NCBI GenBank assembly: GCA_014804965.1
Contig: JAAUYU010000032.1
Span: forward strand, 1-57,649
Source of the DNA: Desulfovibrio sp.
GTDB lineage: Bacteria > Desulfobacterota > Desulfovibrionia > Desulfovibrionales > Desulfovibrionaceae
Direction of reading: 5' to 3'
Length of the DNA: 57,649 bases
This document shows, one piece after another, positions 42,722 to 52,088 of this stretch (the first letter of the stretch is position 1; each line of letters starts with the position of its first letter). The notes under the pieces were generated by a model, which saw only the letters and a program-made list of their open reading frames with translations, made no database searches and was not told where the DNA came from. Made by a program: the position numbers and the translations under genes.

Positions 42722-43786
42722 TCAGCGAGTGGATTTATCCACACCCTTATTGCGTAGCCTCATGAGTCCAATCATATTTTCAATAGCCAAGTAGCAGGTA
42801 TTCGCATAAAACCATGCGTCCGCTGTGAGAATCGGCTGCCCTTTGGGGGGGAGCGCGGAAACAAGCTTGATTTGTCGTGTTATGAGCTTGATAATGGAGA
42901 ATGTTTCCAGAGCTTTCTCACGCAGGCGCGCGGCCTGCGCTGCGGCATTGGCGTAGCCCTCTGCGAGCTCCCTGACAAGTGTCGCAGCATCCATTTTTGC
43001 ATATGTCGAGCGGCCCGAGAAGTTGGTCTCTGCTTCCGTCTCCATATTATCTGGAGTGATCCAGCCGCATCCCCCATTGTAATCATATTCAAATACGGGC
43101 ACTCCCAGGCCCATGCCGTACTGGACAGTCTTCCCGATAGTGATGATGGCGTCATAGCCCAACAGCAATTCCGGGGTTACGGGGACGCTGTTTCCATACT
43201 CGCTGCCGAAAAAGTCCGTTTGCCACGGAGCAGTTTCCGCCATTTCAACCAGTTCTTCCACCCTGTGGTTGGAAACGACGGCGAGCTTGCCGGGCTTCTC
43301 GGCCCATTGTGTTTTAACACCGCTTTTTTCTATGAAATCCACGGGTAAATGATTGGGAACCAGGGTAAACAACTTTTCATCGAGCTGAAATTCATCACGA
43401 TAGCGGGCAATGATTTCCGGCGAGATGGCAGTAATCAGGTCAAAATAGGGATACATACAGGATGGAGGAAGCTGCTCAAGTGGGACGGTTACACCCAGGA
43501 GCCCGAGTATGGCGTGCTTATAGGCAAGACCTTTGATGAGGAGATAGGGGAACAGGAAAAGATGCAGGGCATAGACGATATCGTATTCGATATCCAAAGG
43601 AACGTAGGAAATCCGATAGAGACTGATATTTTCCGAAGCCACCATTTTCCTGATTGTCGGGTCAATAAAAACCGCACCAATGCAAACTTCCGCATCGAGG
43701 CTTTTGAAAAATTTTGCGTATTCCAGAATATGCAGCACAGAGCCGTGCAAACCGGACATATGCATACACAGGAAAAGGATTTTCAT
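42722..43786 (-). CDS. Glycosyltransferase-like protein
   Basis: MKILFLCMHMSGLHGSVLHILEYAKFF...AISPEIIARYRDEF...VPNHLPVDF...GMGLGVPVFEYDYNGGCGWI. Confidence 0.7.
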   Translation of the reverse strand: MKILFLCMHMSGLHGSVLHILEYAKFFKSLDAEVCIGAVFIDPTIRKMVASENISLYRISYVPLDIEYDIVYALHLFLFPYLLIKGLAYKHAILGLLGVTVPLEQLPPSCMYPYFDLITAISPEIIARYRDEFQLDEKLFTLVPNHLPVDFIEKSGVKTQWAEKPGKLAVVSNHRVEELVEMAETAPWQTDFFGSEYGNSVPVTPELLLGYDAIITIGKTVQYGMGLGVPVFEYDYNGGCGWITPDNMETEAETNFSGRSTYAKMDAATLVRELAEGYANAAAQAARLREKALETFSIIKLITRQIKLVSALPPKGQPILTADAWFYANTCYLAIENMIGLMRLRNKGVDKSTR

Positions 43787-44186
43787 GTCTTTATTCCAGA
43801 TAACTTGAGGATTTGAGACTCAACGAGACAGGTCTTGCTCCAGCCTGACAGCGCTTCCTGTCCAACGAGTTCATCCGCCACGGTTCGTTCCGGTGACTTT
43901 TCCCTTCAGGCGGCCTTGCATGGACCATCCGGCGTAACGCACCTTCTCCGGGGGCCCTCTCGGTTGTGTTCGGCCCAGCCGGAGCGCCTTCAAAGAATGG
44001 GCTAATTTATGCGGGAGTGCAACCTGCTCCCGGATACCGGTAGGGGAATGCCCCGGCTGGGTCTGAGCACGGAGGAAATATACTTCTTCAATTTTGTTCC
44101 GCCCGGATAGTTAACCACTCTATCATAGAAAAATTTTAGGGAACGCCTGTGCGCCTCACTACCGAAGCGCCATGCCAGCAACAGCA

Positions 44187-45221
44187 TCATTCCTCGTGAA
44201 GGCAGGTCCTGCAAGGCGGCAGGTGCGCATTTTTCTTTCTGTGCAAGAATCTTAGGCGCTGTAAATATTCATGATTGAAGATACCGTCAAAAGAATGGTG
44301 CCGGATGGGCGCCGGCGTAAAATCACCGCAGCAGGGAAAGAGGGTTCCATCGCCAAGGATGGAAGTAAAGGTAGAGAGCTGTGAACAGGTGCCCCCTGCG
44401 CATTTTTGGATGCGGATACAGGTGGAGTTTTGTGCAAGGCCCTGCAGGTGGTCCATAATTTCGCGGTTGGCGAATCTTGCGTCAAAAAACAGGACAATTC
44501 CGCGCCGTTCCGCCGAATCCATCATTCGTTCCAGGCCCTCCTTGAGGAATTCCCCCTTTGCAGGATGCACATTCCTTTGCCGTGAGCCCGCAGTGGGGCG
44601 CAACTGTTGCAGGCTGATGGGGGAGACCCCCATTTCTGCGGCCACATCCGGCAGGCGCGCGAGGGAGTCCAGATTTTCCGCAAAAACCACTGTATGCAGG
44701 CACACCCGCGGACCCAGACGCCCGGCAAGCCTTGCGCCATTCTTCATGAAGACGCGCAGCTCGCCGCCTTGGCGAAAGCGGCGATAGGCCGCCTCGTCCC
44801 CGGCATCAATGCTCAGCGCCAATGAGCCGAGGGGATAGCGGCAGAGCCTTTCAGCGGCTTCGCCATCGACAAGGCTGCCGTTGGAGACGATATTCAGGCA
44901 GTCTGCATGGGCAGCCACCATATCCAGCGCGTCAAAAAGGCGTGGATGACAGAAGGGCTCGCCCTCAAGGCCCATGCAGACGGAAGCGAGTTGCGGAAGC
45001 GGTGCCAGCAGGGACTTCAGGAGGGGGAGGGGCATATCCCGGGCTGCCCGCGGAGCCGGGGCATCGTGATAATAGCAAATGGGACAGCGGAAATTGCAAC
45101 GGCTGGTCAGCCCCAGGCCCAGGGAAAAGTGATGCGCCCGCGGCGCCACCTTAAGGGGCGCGAAATCCGGCGTCAGGGCGCGCACTGTGGCAAGGTCATG
45201 CGCAAATTCAAGGGCGCCCAT
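44187..45221 (-). CDS. Radical SAM protein with C-terminal Cys motif (SPASM-like)
   Basis: LTSRCNFRCPICYYHDAPAPRAARDMPLPLL...LNIVSNGSLVDGEAAERL...LFPCCGDF...CRTCLHEE. Confidence 0.85.
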   Translation of the reverse strand: MGALEFAHDLATVRALTPDFAPLKVAPRAHHFSLGLGLTSRCNFRCPICYYHDAPAPRAARDMPLPLLKSLLAPLPQLASVCMGLEGEPFCHPRLFDALDMVAAHADCLNIVSNGSLVDGEAAERLCRYPLGSLALSIDAGDEAAYRRFRQGGELRVFMKNGARLAGRLGPRVCLHTVVFAENLDSLARLPDVAAEMGVSPISLQQLRPTAGSRQRNVHPAKGEFLKEGLERMMDSAERRGIVLFFDARFANREIMDHLQGLAQNSTCIRIQKCAGGTCSQLSTFTSILGDGTLFPCCGDFTPAPIRHHSFDGIFNHEYLQRLRFLHRKKNAHLPPCRTCLHEE

Positions 45222-45504
45222 CTGTACCCCCGGGCATGGAGAGCTGCTTCAGCAGCCGGCAGGCCTCCTCGTTCTGCCGGATAAAGTCCTCATGCGGGAT
45301 ATGCGAAAAAAAGAGGTGATAGCCCACTTCCACATTGCAGATCAGCGGGCGGACCGGATAAATCGTGCAAAGGTTGCTGGCGGCATCAAAATACCGGCAG
45401 GCGCCTGTGCCGTCATCCACAAGCCAGGCATAGGCAGGCCCGAAGCGCTTGAGATGACGGCAGCAGGCGCCGCATTTGTCGCAGGTGAAGGTCATGTCGC
45501 TCAT
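45208..45504 (-). CDS. YkgJ-type cysteine cluster protein
   Basis: FTCDKCGACCRHL...CRYFDAASNLCTIYPVRPLICNVE. Confidence 0.85.
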   Translation of the reverse strand: MSDMTFTCDKCGACCRHLKRFGPAYAWLVDDGTGACRYFDAASNLCTIYPVRPLICNVEVGYHLFFSHIPHEDFIRQNEEACRLLKQLSMPGGTDGRP

Positions 45505-46813
45505 GCGTTGAGCAGGGCCTCGGCCCGGCCCAGTACCTCCCGCTCCTCGGAATTGCTCTGGTCCCTTTGCGCCAGCTCGTTGATTTTTTGCGAGAGTTCG
45601 CCGATGAGCTTGTCAAAAGACTTGGCGAAGATCTCGTCCACGGCCGCCATGACGCTTTGCCGCAAGCGCTCCTGCGTCGTCCGCACGGCATCGCGTATGG
45701 CCTCGGCGCGGCGGCGCGCGCGGTTTTCCGCCTCCTGCTGGGCCTGGTAATCGTTGTACACCTGGAAAAAGACCGTGGCGACGCTGATGGCAATGCCCAG
45801 CGCATTGACGGCAGTGGCGGCCCAGCGCCCCATGGTCGCGGGACCGATGCCCTTGAAAAGCTCGGGCAGCCATTTCTTGCACTGCTGAAGGACCGTGACG
45901 ACGATTTCCCTGGCGTAGCTTTCCAGGTCCACCTGCCCGAGCAGCGCCTTCCAGTCAAACGAGTTCACCAGGTCGAGGACATCCTTGGCCGACGCCCCGG
46001 CCTCGCCGCTCTCCTCCACCATGCGCTCGCGCACCTTGTCATATTCGATGCAGATATTCTCGATCTGCCTGGCTGCCGCGCCTGTATCGGCCTCAATGAC
46101 GGGGGCGAGCTCATTCATCATGCCTGTAAACAGGGACTGCAGCCGGGCTTTCATGGTGGCTTCATCGGCGCTGGTTTCATAGAGCTCCGCAAGGCTCGCC
46201 CCCAGCACAGCGAGCTTGCCGTCCAGCGCCTGCTCTATCCTGTCATGCGCCCGGTCACGCTCTGCGCGGACGGAGGCGAGCTGCATTTCCGCATCTGCCA
46301 GCAGGGCCTTCTGGTCGTTGCTCGCCAGTTGCCGCCTGCAATCGCTGATGCAGCGCACAAGGTTCCGCCGCAGGGTGTTCAGCACATCGGCCATTTCCAT
46401 GGAAGCGGCCAGGCGGATGAGTTCACGCTCCACTTCCGGCAGGACGGCATCCTCCACCAGCCGCTCCTTGTGCTCCAGCCTGCCCTTGAGCGCCTGCTTG
46501 GCATTGACGATGAGGATGGGCGTCTCGGCCACGATGTCGCCGCTGAAGCCCTCCCGGGCAGCGGCAGCCTGGAGGTGGCGCAGTTTGTCCGTGAGCGGGG
46601 CCAAACAGCTTGCCAGAACTTCCGAAACTCTTTCTGAAAGTCTTTGTAGACAGATTCCAGTTGGCGCCTCTGCACCTCCTCACGCGAAGGCCCGGAGCTG
46701 GAGCTTGAAGTGGAGCTGGAGCTCCCCTCGTCTGTTACTGCATCATAGATGGCCTTGCCTGCCACCGCGGCACCAACCGCTGCTGCGCCCCACAAAAGAA
46801 GCGGAAAGGGCAT
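45501..46813 (-). pseudogene. Membrane-anchored coiled-coil protein split in two frames near 46605
   Basis: ORF1 MPFPLLLWGAAAVGAAVAGKAIYDAVTDEGSSSSTSSSSSGPSREEV...FQKEFRKFWQ; ORF2 (other frame) APLTDKLRHLQAAAAREGFSGDIVAETPILIVNAKQAL... Confidence 0.55.
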
Positions 46814-46851
46814 GGGTTTCCTCCTGGAGCTTTTTTACTGGTTTGCGGCGC

Positions 46852-47271
46852 TTACTCTGTTGCCAGCAGTTGCGCCTGTTTTTTCGTTTCCCTGGCCGCG
46901 AAGTCGCCGACGGTCAGCTGGTCCATGGTCCCCCCGCCGCCCATGGCGTAGAGGGCATCCACCATGGCCTCCTTGTACTGTATCCACAGCCGCTGGGCCT
47001 TGAGCAATTTGGCGCGGCATTCCTTTGCGTCCGACGCCTCGGCGCAGGCTGACTGCGCCTTCTTGAAATTGGCGTTGAGCGCCGTGTCCCAATAGGTATA
47101 AGCGGCATTGTAGCATTCCACATTGTCGGCCGTGCTCTGGGCCTTTTCCGTGCAGGCATGGAAGCCCGGGGCCAGTTCCTCCTCGGCGCGGGCGTCGGGC
47201 ACGCACAGGACAACGCAGGCCGGGTGGCCGAGGAACAGCAGGGCGCAGAGGCTTTTCAGCAGTTTTTGCAT
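46852..47271 (-). CDS. LprI/DUF1311-like secreted protein
   Basis: Signal peptide; CYNAAYTYWDTALNANFKKAQSAC...LLKAQRLWIQYKEAMVDAL. Confidence 0.7.
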   Translation of the reverse strand: MQKLLKSLCALLFLGHPACVVLCVPDARAEEELAPGFHACTEKAQSTADNVECYNAAYTYWDTALNANFKKAQSACAEASDAKECRAKLLKAQRLWIQYKEAMVDALYAMGGGGTMDQLTVGDFAARETKKQAQLLATE

Positions 47272-49067
47272 AGCGATTCTCCTTTTAGCGTATCTTTCAG
47301 CGCCGCGGCAAGCCCGCCGGCCCGGCTGGTACAGAGGGTGAGGCCCTCGCGCGCCCTGGTCACACCCACATGGGCGAGGCGCCGCGTCCTTTCATCATGC
47401 GGCGCAAGGTCGTCGAGGCCGAGCAGGAACACCTGCGCATAGTCCAGGCCCTTGGCGCTGTGGATGGTGGAGATGGTCACGCTGTCCGTGGTGATGTCGT
47501 AGCCGCGCTTGCTTGCCGTGTCGCGTGCGGCCCAGCGGGCGAGCACGCCACGCGCCTCCAGCGCCTCCACAAGGGCTTCGGCGAGGTTGTCCACGGCGTC
47601 ATTCCGGTTGCGCACATAAAGCACGGCGATCTCGCTCATGGGGACGCCCGTGCGCACCAGTTCGGCCACGGCTGCGGCCACGTCCTCCACCTGCGCGCGG
47701 CCGTCCGCGCTGGCGAGCCGGCGGGGCTCCGGGCCGTCCGCGCCCGCCGTATCCGCCTCTTGCGGCGAACGCCCCAGTACGCGCGCGGCAAGGGCGGCTA
47801 TCTGGCGGGTGCTGCGATATTGTCTGTGCAGGCGGCGCGTCTTGAGGCCCGGAATGGTCGCGGGCGTCCAGCCGCCCGCATCCGGCTGGTAGAGGCACTG
47901 GTGCTCGTCCTGCGCCACGGTGAGGCTGCCATGCTCCGGCAGCAGGGAGAGGAGCACGCGGGCCATGTCCGGCGAAAAATCCTGCCCTTCGTCCACAAGG
48001 ATGGCGTCCCAGCGGCCCTTGAGGGGATGCTCGCCCGCGAGGCGCTCCAAAGATTCGCGCACCACGAGCTCATAATAGTCGCCACCCTCGTTGGCGTGGG
48101 TGAGCCGCTCACCAAGGATGCGCTCGCAGAGGCTGTAGAAGGGCACGACCTCCACGCCGTCCGGTCCGAGGCTCACGCCCTTGCGCGCGAGCAGCCGCCG
48201 GATATAGCCCACCAGCGAGAGGTTGTAGCAGGTGATGAGGATGCGCCGGATGCGCCTGTCCACGCGCGGCAGGTTCCACGCCTGGTGCGCCAGCACGAGG
48301 GTCTTGCCGCTGCCCGCTGGCCCGGTGATAAGCGTCTTGCCCGGCCCGAAGCTGCGCGCGAGGTTTTCCTGCTCATGGTCCAGCGCAAGCACCGTGGCCG
48401 CCTGCTCCGGCACGGACACGCCCCCGCGCTGCGGCAGGTCGAGGCGCACCACCGGGAAGATGCAGCCCCTGAGCCACGCCACCTGCGCCGGCGTGAGACT
48501 GAAGGGGAAGAGCGGCGGAAAATGCTCGGCAAGCCACTGGCGCAGGCGCTGGCCCGAGGCATCGCGCAGGAGCGGCGAATCCTCGTTGAGGTCGTCCCAA
48601 CAGAGCACGCGGCCGCCGTCCATGACCTCGCCAAGGCCGCAGGCCGCAAATTCCTCGCGCCGCATATGCGGGAACACCGCGCCCCAGGTGACGGGGCAGG
48701 GCAGGGCGGCCTTGCCTCCCGCGCCCTCGGGCGCGTGCCGACCGAGCAGGGAAAGCAGGCTGTTGACGTATTCCCGCGCCTGGGCCAGCGGCTGCTTGCG
48801 GCGCTCCCGGCGGGGACCGATCTGGAGCAGGGCGGACTTGGGGTCCGCCTCCAGCACCTGCTCGGCGAGCCAGTCCTTGACCTCGAGGACGATGAGGCCC
48901 GAATCCGGCGAGAGGAGGATGAAGTCCGGCTCGCGGTCCTCGATGTCCGGCGAATACCACGCGAGAAACACCGCATCGGGCCGGGCCGCGCGACGCAGGA
49001 AGCGGTAGACTGTCTCCTCGCCCGCAGTGGTGAAGGCCTCGTTCTCGGCCGGGAACATGGTCGCCAT
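47256..49067 (-). CDS. NERD-domain/UvrD-like helicase
   Basis: REPDFILLSPDSGLIVLEVKDW (NERD); GPAGSGKTLVLAHQAW Walker A; AILVDEGQDFSPDM; ISTIHSAKGLDYAQVFLLG; LAHVGVTRAREGL. Confidence 0.9.
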   Translation of the reverse strand: MATMFPAENEAFTTAGEETVYRFLRRAARPDAVFLAWYSPDIEDREPDFILLSPDSGLIVLEVKDWLAEQVLEADPKSALLQIGPRRERRKQPLAQAREYVNSLLSLLGRHAPEGAGGKAALPCPVTWGAVFPHMRREEFAACGLGEVMDGGRVLCWDDLNEDSPLLRDASGQRLRQWLAEHFPPLFPFSLTPAQVAWLRGCIFPVVRLDLPQRGGVSVPEQAATVLALDHEQENLARSFGPGKTLITGPAGSGKTLVLAHQAWNLPRVDRRIRRILITCYNLSLVGYIRRLLARKGVSLGPDGVEVVPFYSLCERILGERLTHANEGGDYYELVVRESLERLAGEHPLKGRWDAILVDEGQDFSPDMARVLLSLLPEHGSLTVAQDEHQCLYQPDAGGWTPATIPGLKTRRLHRQYRSTRQIAALAARVLGRSPQEADTAGADGPEPRRLASADGRAQVEDVAAAVAELVRTGVPMSEIAVLYVRNRNDAVDNLAEALVEALEARGVLARWAARDTASKRGYDITTDSVTISTIHSAKGLDYAQVFLLGLDDLAPHDERTRRLAHVGVTRAREGLTLCTSRAGGLAAALKDTLKGESLCKNC

Positions 49068-49078
49068 ATATCGGCCGC

Positions 49079-49285
49079 CTACATGATATGGATGACGGAA
49101 ACGTGTCCGCAATCCTTGCAGACGATGCGCTTTGCGCCCCACTGCCGCCGAGGGTCGCCTGCGCCAAAGAGGTCGGACAACTTGTCGAGCAGGGGGATGT
49201 CGGGGCGCATGTCGCGAAGCACCACATTGTGCGAGCCGCATCTGGAGCAGCTCCACGGGCTTTCTTGTCTTTTATTGCTGAACAT
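49079..49285 (-). CDS. Small zinc-ribbon protein
   Basis: MFSNKRQESPWSCSRCGSHNVVLRDMRPD...RIVCKDCGHVSVIHIM. Confidence 0.6.
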   Translation of the reverse strand: MFSNKRQESPWSCSRCGSHNVVLRDMRPDIPLLDKLSDLFGAGDPRRQWGAKRIVCKDCGHVSVIHIM

Positions 49286-50234
49286 CTTCGCCCTCCTCCG
49301 AAAGCAGTTCGGCAGTTTCGCCGAAGCTGCGCACCCAGGCGGCGAGCTCCGGCTGGCTGCGCGTGGTGATGGTGAGGATGAGGCCGCCGTCGGGCGTCTC
49401 CTCGAGGCGCTGGGCGTCGGCCCAGGTGCGCTCGCGCACATAGTCCGCCACCTTTCCGGGCGCAAAGCGGATGCGGAAGGTGCGCGGCTCATGCCAGGGC
49501 AGCCCGAAAGTGCCCGGGTCCGCCTCGGGCATGGGGAAAAGCACCGGGTGATCGGTAAGTTTCACCTCGCGGATGCGGTGCACCGCCATGCTGCATAAAT
49601 GGCGCAGCGTGCGGAAATCCTCACGCACATCCGCGCCCAGCACATAGAGCGCGTTGTTCATGGCGATCATCCGGCCCACGGCAAGGCGGTGCGTCTTGTA
49701 AAGCCTGCTTCCGGCGGCGCGGTAGCGCACCACGCAGATGCGGCGGCTTTCCTGCGCCTTGAGCAGGGCCTCCATATGGGCGAAAAACGGCGTATAGTCG
49801 ATGCGGCCCTTGCTGAAAAAGGCGAACCTGGGCTTTTGCAGGGCGGCTTTTTCCGTTGCCGTGGCGTCGCTCATGGCGAGCGAGAGGCGCAGGATGCTTT
49901 CGTCCACCCGGTGCGCCACCTACTCCGGCAGATAGGGGGCGGCCATGTCCCGGCAGATGCGGAGATAACGCAGCTCCTCGAGGTCGGGCCCCAGCCGGAA
50001 GCCCGTGCGCGGAACCATGCGGTACCAGCGCCGGTGATGGTCCATGCCGGTTTCCAGGCTTGCGCCGATGACGCGCTCGATTTCCGTGGTGAGGCGGATA
50101 ATGGTCTGCCGGGAGCAGTTGAGCCACTCGGCGAGGTCCCCCTGGTAATGCCGGCGCCCGTCAAGCATGAGCCGCTGGAAGAGCCGCAACAGCTTGGTGC
50201 CGGTGGTCGCATCCTGGTCACGCTTGACGGGCAT
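49272..50234 (-). pseudogene. HTH-WYL transcriptional regulator interrupted by an in-frame TAG at 49920-49922
   Basis: N-term HTH MPVKRDQDATTGTKLLRLFQRLMLDGRRHYQGDLAEWLNCSRQTIIRLTTEIE...AAPYLPE* then same frame VAHRVDESILRLSLAMSDATATEK...WYL-like C-term. Confidence 0.75.
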
Positions 50235-50243
50235 GGCGCACTC

Positions 50244-50891
50244 CTAGGCCCCGGCGAGGGAAAGCGGCGCCGGGCCGCCGTATTTTTGCAGGGTTTCAAG
50301 CTGTTCGATGAGTTCCTGGGCCGCATCGGCACTGTCGGTGAGGAAGGTGTTGAGGCGGCTGCAGCCCTCATCGAGGTCGTCGAACCAGTCCTCATTGTCG
50401 AGGCGGTTGTCAAGGCGCTCCCGGATGTTCAGCTCCTTGGTGGACACCCCCACGCCGGCCATGGACGCGCCTTTCAGGAGTTCATTCCCGCGCTGGAAAA
50501 TCGGACGATATTCGCTGAAAAGCGTGGCCGCCTGCCTGTGCAGCGAGCGCAGGTCTTCGTTCCTGAAGCCGCGTACCACGCGGGTGAGACCGCTGCCGAT
50601 GGCGTTGGCCGCCTTTTGGAGCAGGCTGTCGTCGGGCAGGTCGATGGGCCCCATGGAAAGCTCGCAGCTTTCCATGGAAAGGGTGGAACAGCGGCGCGCA
50701 AGCTCATGCGCCTTGAAAAAATACTCGTTGAGGGCGCTTGCCACGGCCGCGGCATCGAGTCCCGCGGGCGAGTCCCCGCACGAAGGGCCGGGGAGTTCGG
50801 GCGCGGACGAATTCCTGTCCAGCAGCGCCGCCGCGGCGAGGCCCGCGGCCCCGGCGAGCGCTCCGCCCAAAAAGAAACCAAGCTTGCTCAT
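50244..50891 (-). CDS. Membrane-anchored helical protein
   Basis: MSKLGFFLGGALAGAAGLAAAALLDRNSSAPELPG... Confidence 0.6.
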   Translation of the reverse strand: MSKLGFFLGGALAGAAGLAAAALLDRNSSAPELPGPSCGDSPAGLDAAAVASALNEYFFKAHELARRCSTLSMESCELSMGPIDLPDDSLLQKAANAIGSGLTRVVRGFRNEDLRSLHRQAATLFSEYRPIFQRGNELLKGASMAGVGVSTKELNIRERLDNRLDNEDWFDDLDEGCSRLNTFLTDSADAAQELIEQLETLQKYGGPAPLSLAGA

Positions 50892-50903
50892 ATGCCCCTC
50901 CTT

Positions 50904-51092
50904 TTATGCGCTTTCCGCGCTGTTGTCAGTGGTGGGGGAGGACGGGTCGGCGCCGTCCGCCCCCGCGTTGGGGGCCACGTCCGAAACCGCGGGCGCGTCC
51001 TCCTCGGTGAGGTGCGTCACCACGCCGGCCACTGCGGCCAAAGCTGCCGCCCCGGCAAGAGCCCCGCCCAGAAAGGAAAAGATACGCTTCAT
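50904..51092 (-). CDS. Small membrane protein sharing N-terminal anchor with 50244-50891
   Basis: MKRIFSFLGGALAGAAALAAVAGVVTHLTEEDAP... Confidence 0.55.
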   Translation of the reverse strand: MKRIFSFLGGALAGAAALAAVAGVVTHLTEEDAPAVSDVAPNAGADGADPSSPTTDNSAESA

Positions 51093-51258
51093 GTTCAGCC
51101 TCCCTCGTGCTGGTTTTGTCTTCCGGGAAGCACCCTAGGCCTCTTCCGTTCCGTCAGAAGGAATATATCGGGGTGAACAGAAATTTTTTTGCTGCTGTCC
51201 AATTCGTCCGGAAAATAGAGGGGATTGACGCCCTATAGCTTCTGGGCTATAATTTCTC

Positions 51259-51628
51259 ATGGCATGGGATGTGGAATATACCGATGAGTTTGGGGAATGG
51301 TGGAGCGGGCTCGATAAAATGCGCAGGACAAGATAGCCGTTTCGGTGAGGCTGCTGGAAATGCGCGGGCCGCACCTGGAATTTCCTCACTCATCCAAAAT
51401 ACGCGGTTCCCGGCATCCCCATTTGCGCGAATTACGCACCCAGGTCAATGGACATCCGTTTCGAACACTTTATGCGTTTGACCCGAGACGTTGCGCCATC
51501 CTCCTCATAGGCGCGACAAGACTGTCCGGGATGACTGGTACGAAATATTTGTTCCCGAGGCGGACAGGCTGTATGATGAACACTTGGCGCAACTGAAGGA
51601 TGAGAGTCATGGCCAAAAAATTCAATGA
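51259..51628 (+). pseudogene. Decayed RelE/HigB-type toxin with two frameshifts
   Basis: MAWDVEYTDEFGEWWSGLDKM / QDKIAVSVRLLEMRGPHLEFPHSSKIRGSRHPHLRELRTQVNGHPFRTLYAFDPRRCAILLIG / DKTVRDDWYEIFVPEADRLYDEHLAQLKDESHGQKIQ*. Confidence 0.75.
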
Positions 51629-51917
51629 ACTGCTTGCCCGCTTGCCGGAGAGCCGGCAAGAGGCTATCCGCAGAGAGGCGGATGGCCTGCTTCAGGAAAT
51701 GGCCCTTGCGGAATTGCGCAAAGCCCGCGACATGTCCCAGACCCAGCTTGCGGAAAAACTGGGCATCAAGCAGCCCAGCGTCGCGGACATGGAGAAAAGA
51801 ACGGATATGTATGTCTCTACCCTGCGCGCCCTTATTGAAGGGATGGGCGGGCAACTGGACATCATCGCCCGTTTTCAGGATACGGACATACGAATCCGCA
51901 ATTTCTCCGAGATCTAA
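51609..51917 (+). CDS. XRE/HigA-type antitoxin, intact
   Basis: MAKKFNELLARLPESRQEAI...LRKARDMSQTQLAEKLGIKQPSVADMEKRTDMYVSTLRALIEGMGGQLDIIARF. Confidence 0.88.
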   Translation: MAKKFNELLARLPESRQEAIRREADGLLQEMALAELRKARDMSQTQLAEKLGIKQPSVADMEKRTDMYVSTLRALIEGMGGQLDIIARFQDTDIRIRNFSEI

Positions 51918-52088
51918 CGGCCTGCGCTGACAACAGGCAGGCATGGCAGTCCGTTGTGCTTGCCGCCGGGCCTGACCTGGCGTAGTTTCGCCGGAAGGAG
52001 CCGAAGGCTGCCATTTCCCCTCATTTTTGGACTGTCCGGGCCGGATGCCGGGCTCAAACGCGGCAGAGCTCAAGGCCCAGGGAGAACG

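Noticed and set aside
47370-49598. 742-aa plus-strand ORF opposite the NERD-UvrD helicase
   Set aside because: Antisense artefact; the opposite strand has all helicase motifs
49920-49922. Amber stop recoding (pyrrolysine) as an explanation for the split WYL gene
   Set aside because: A single TAG in one gene is far better explained by mutation; no pyl genes are in the window
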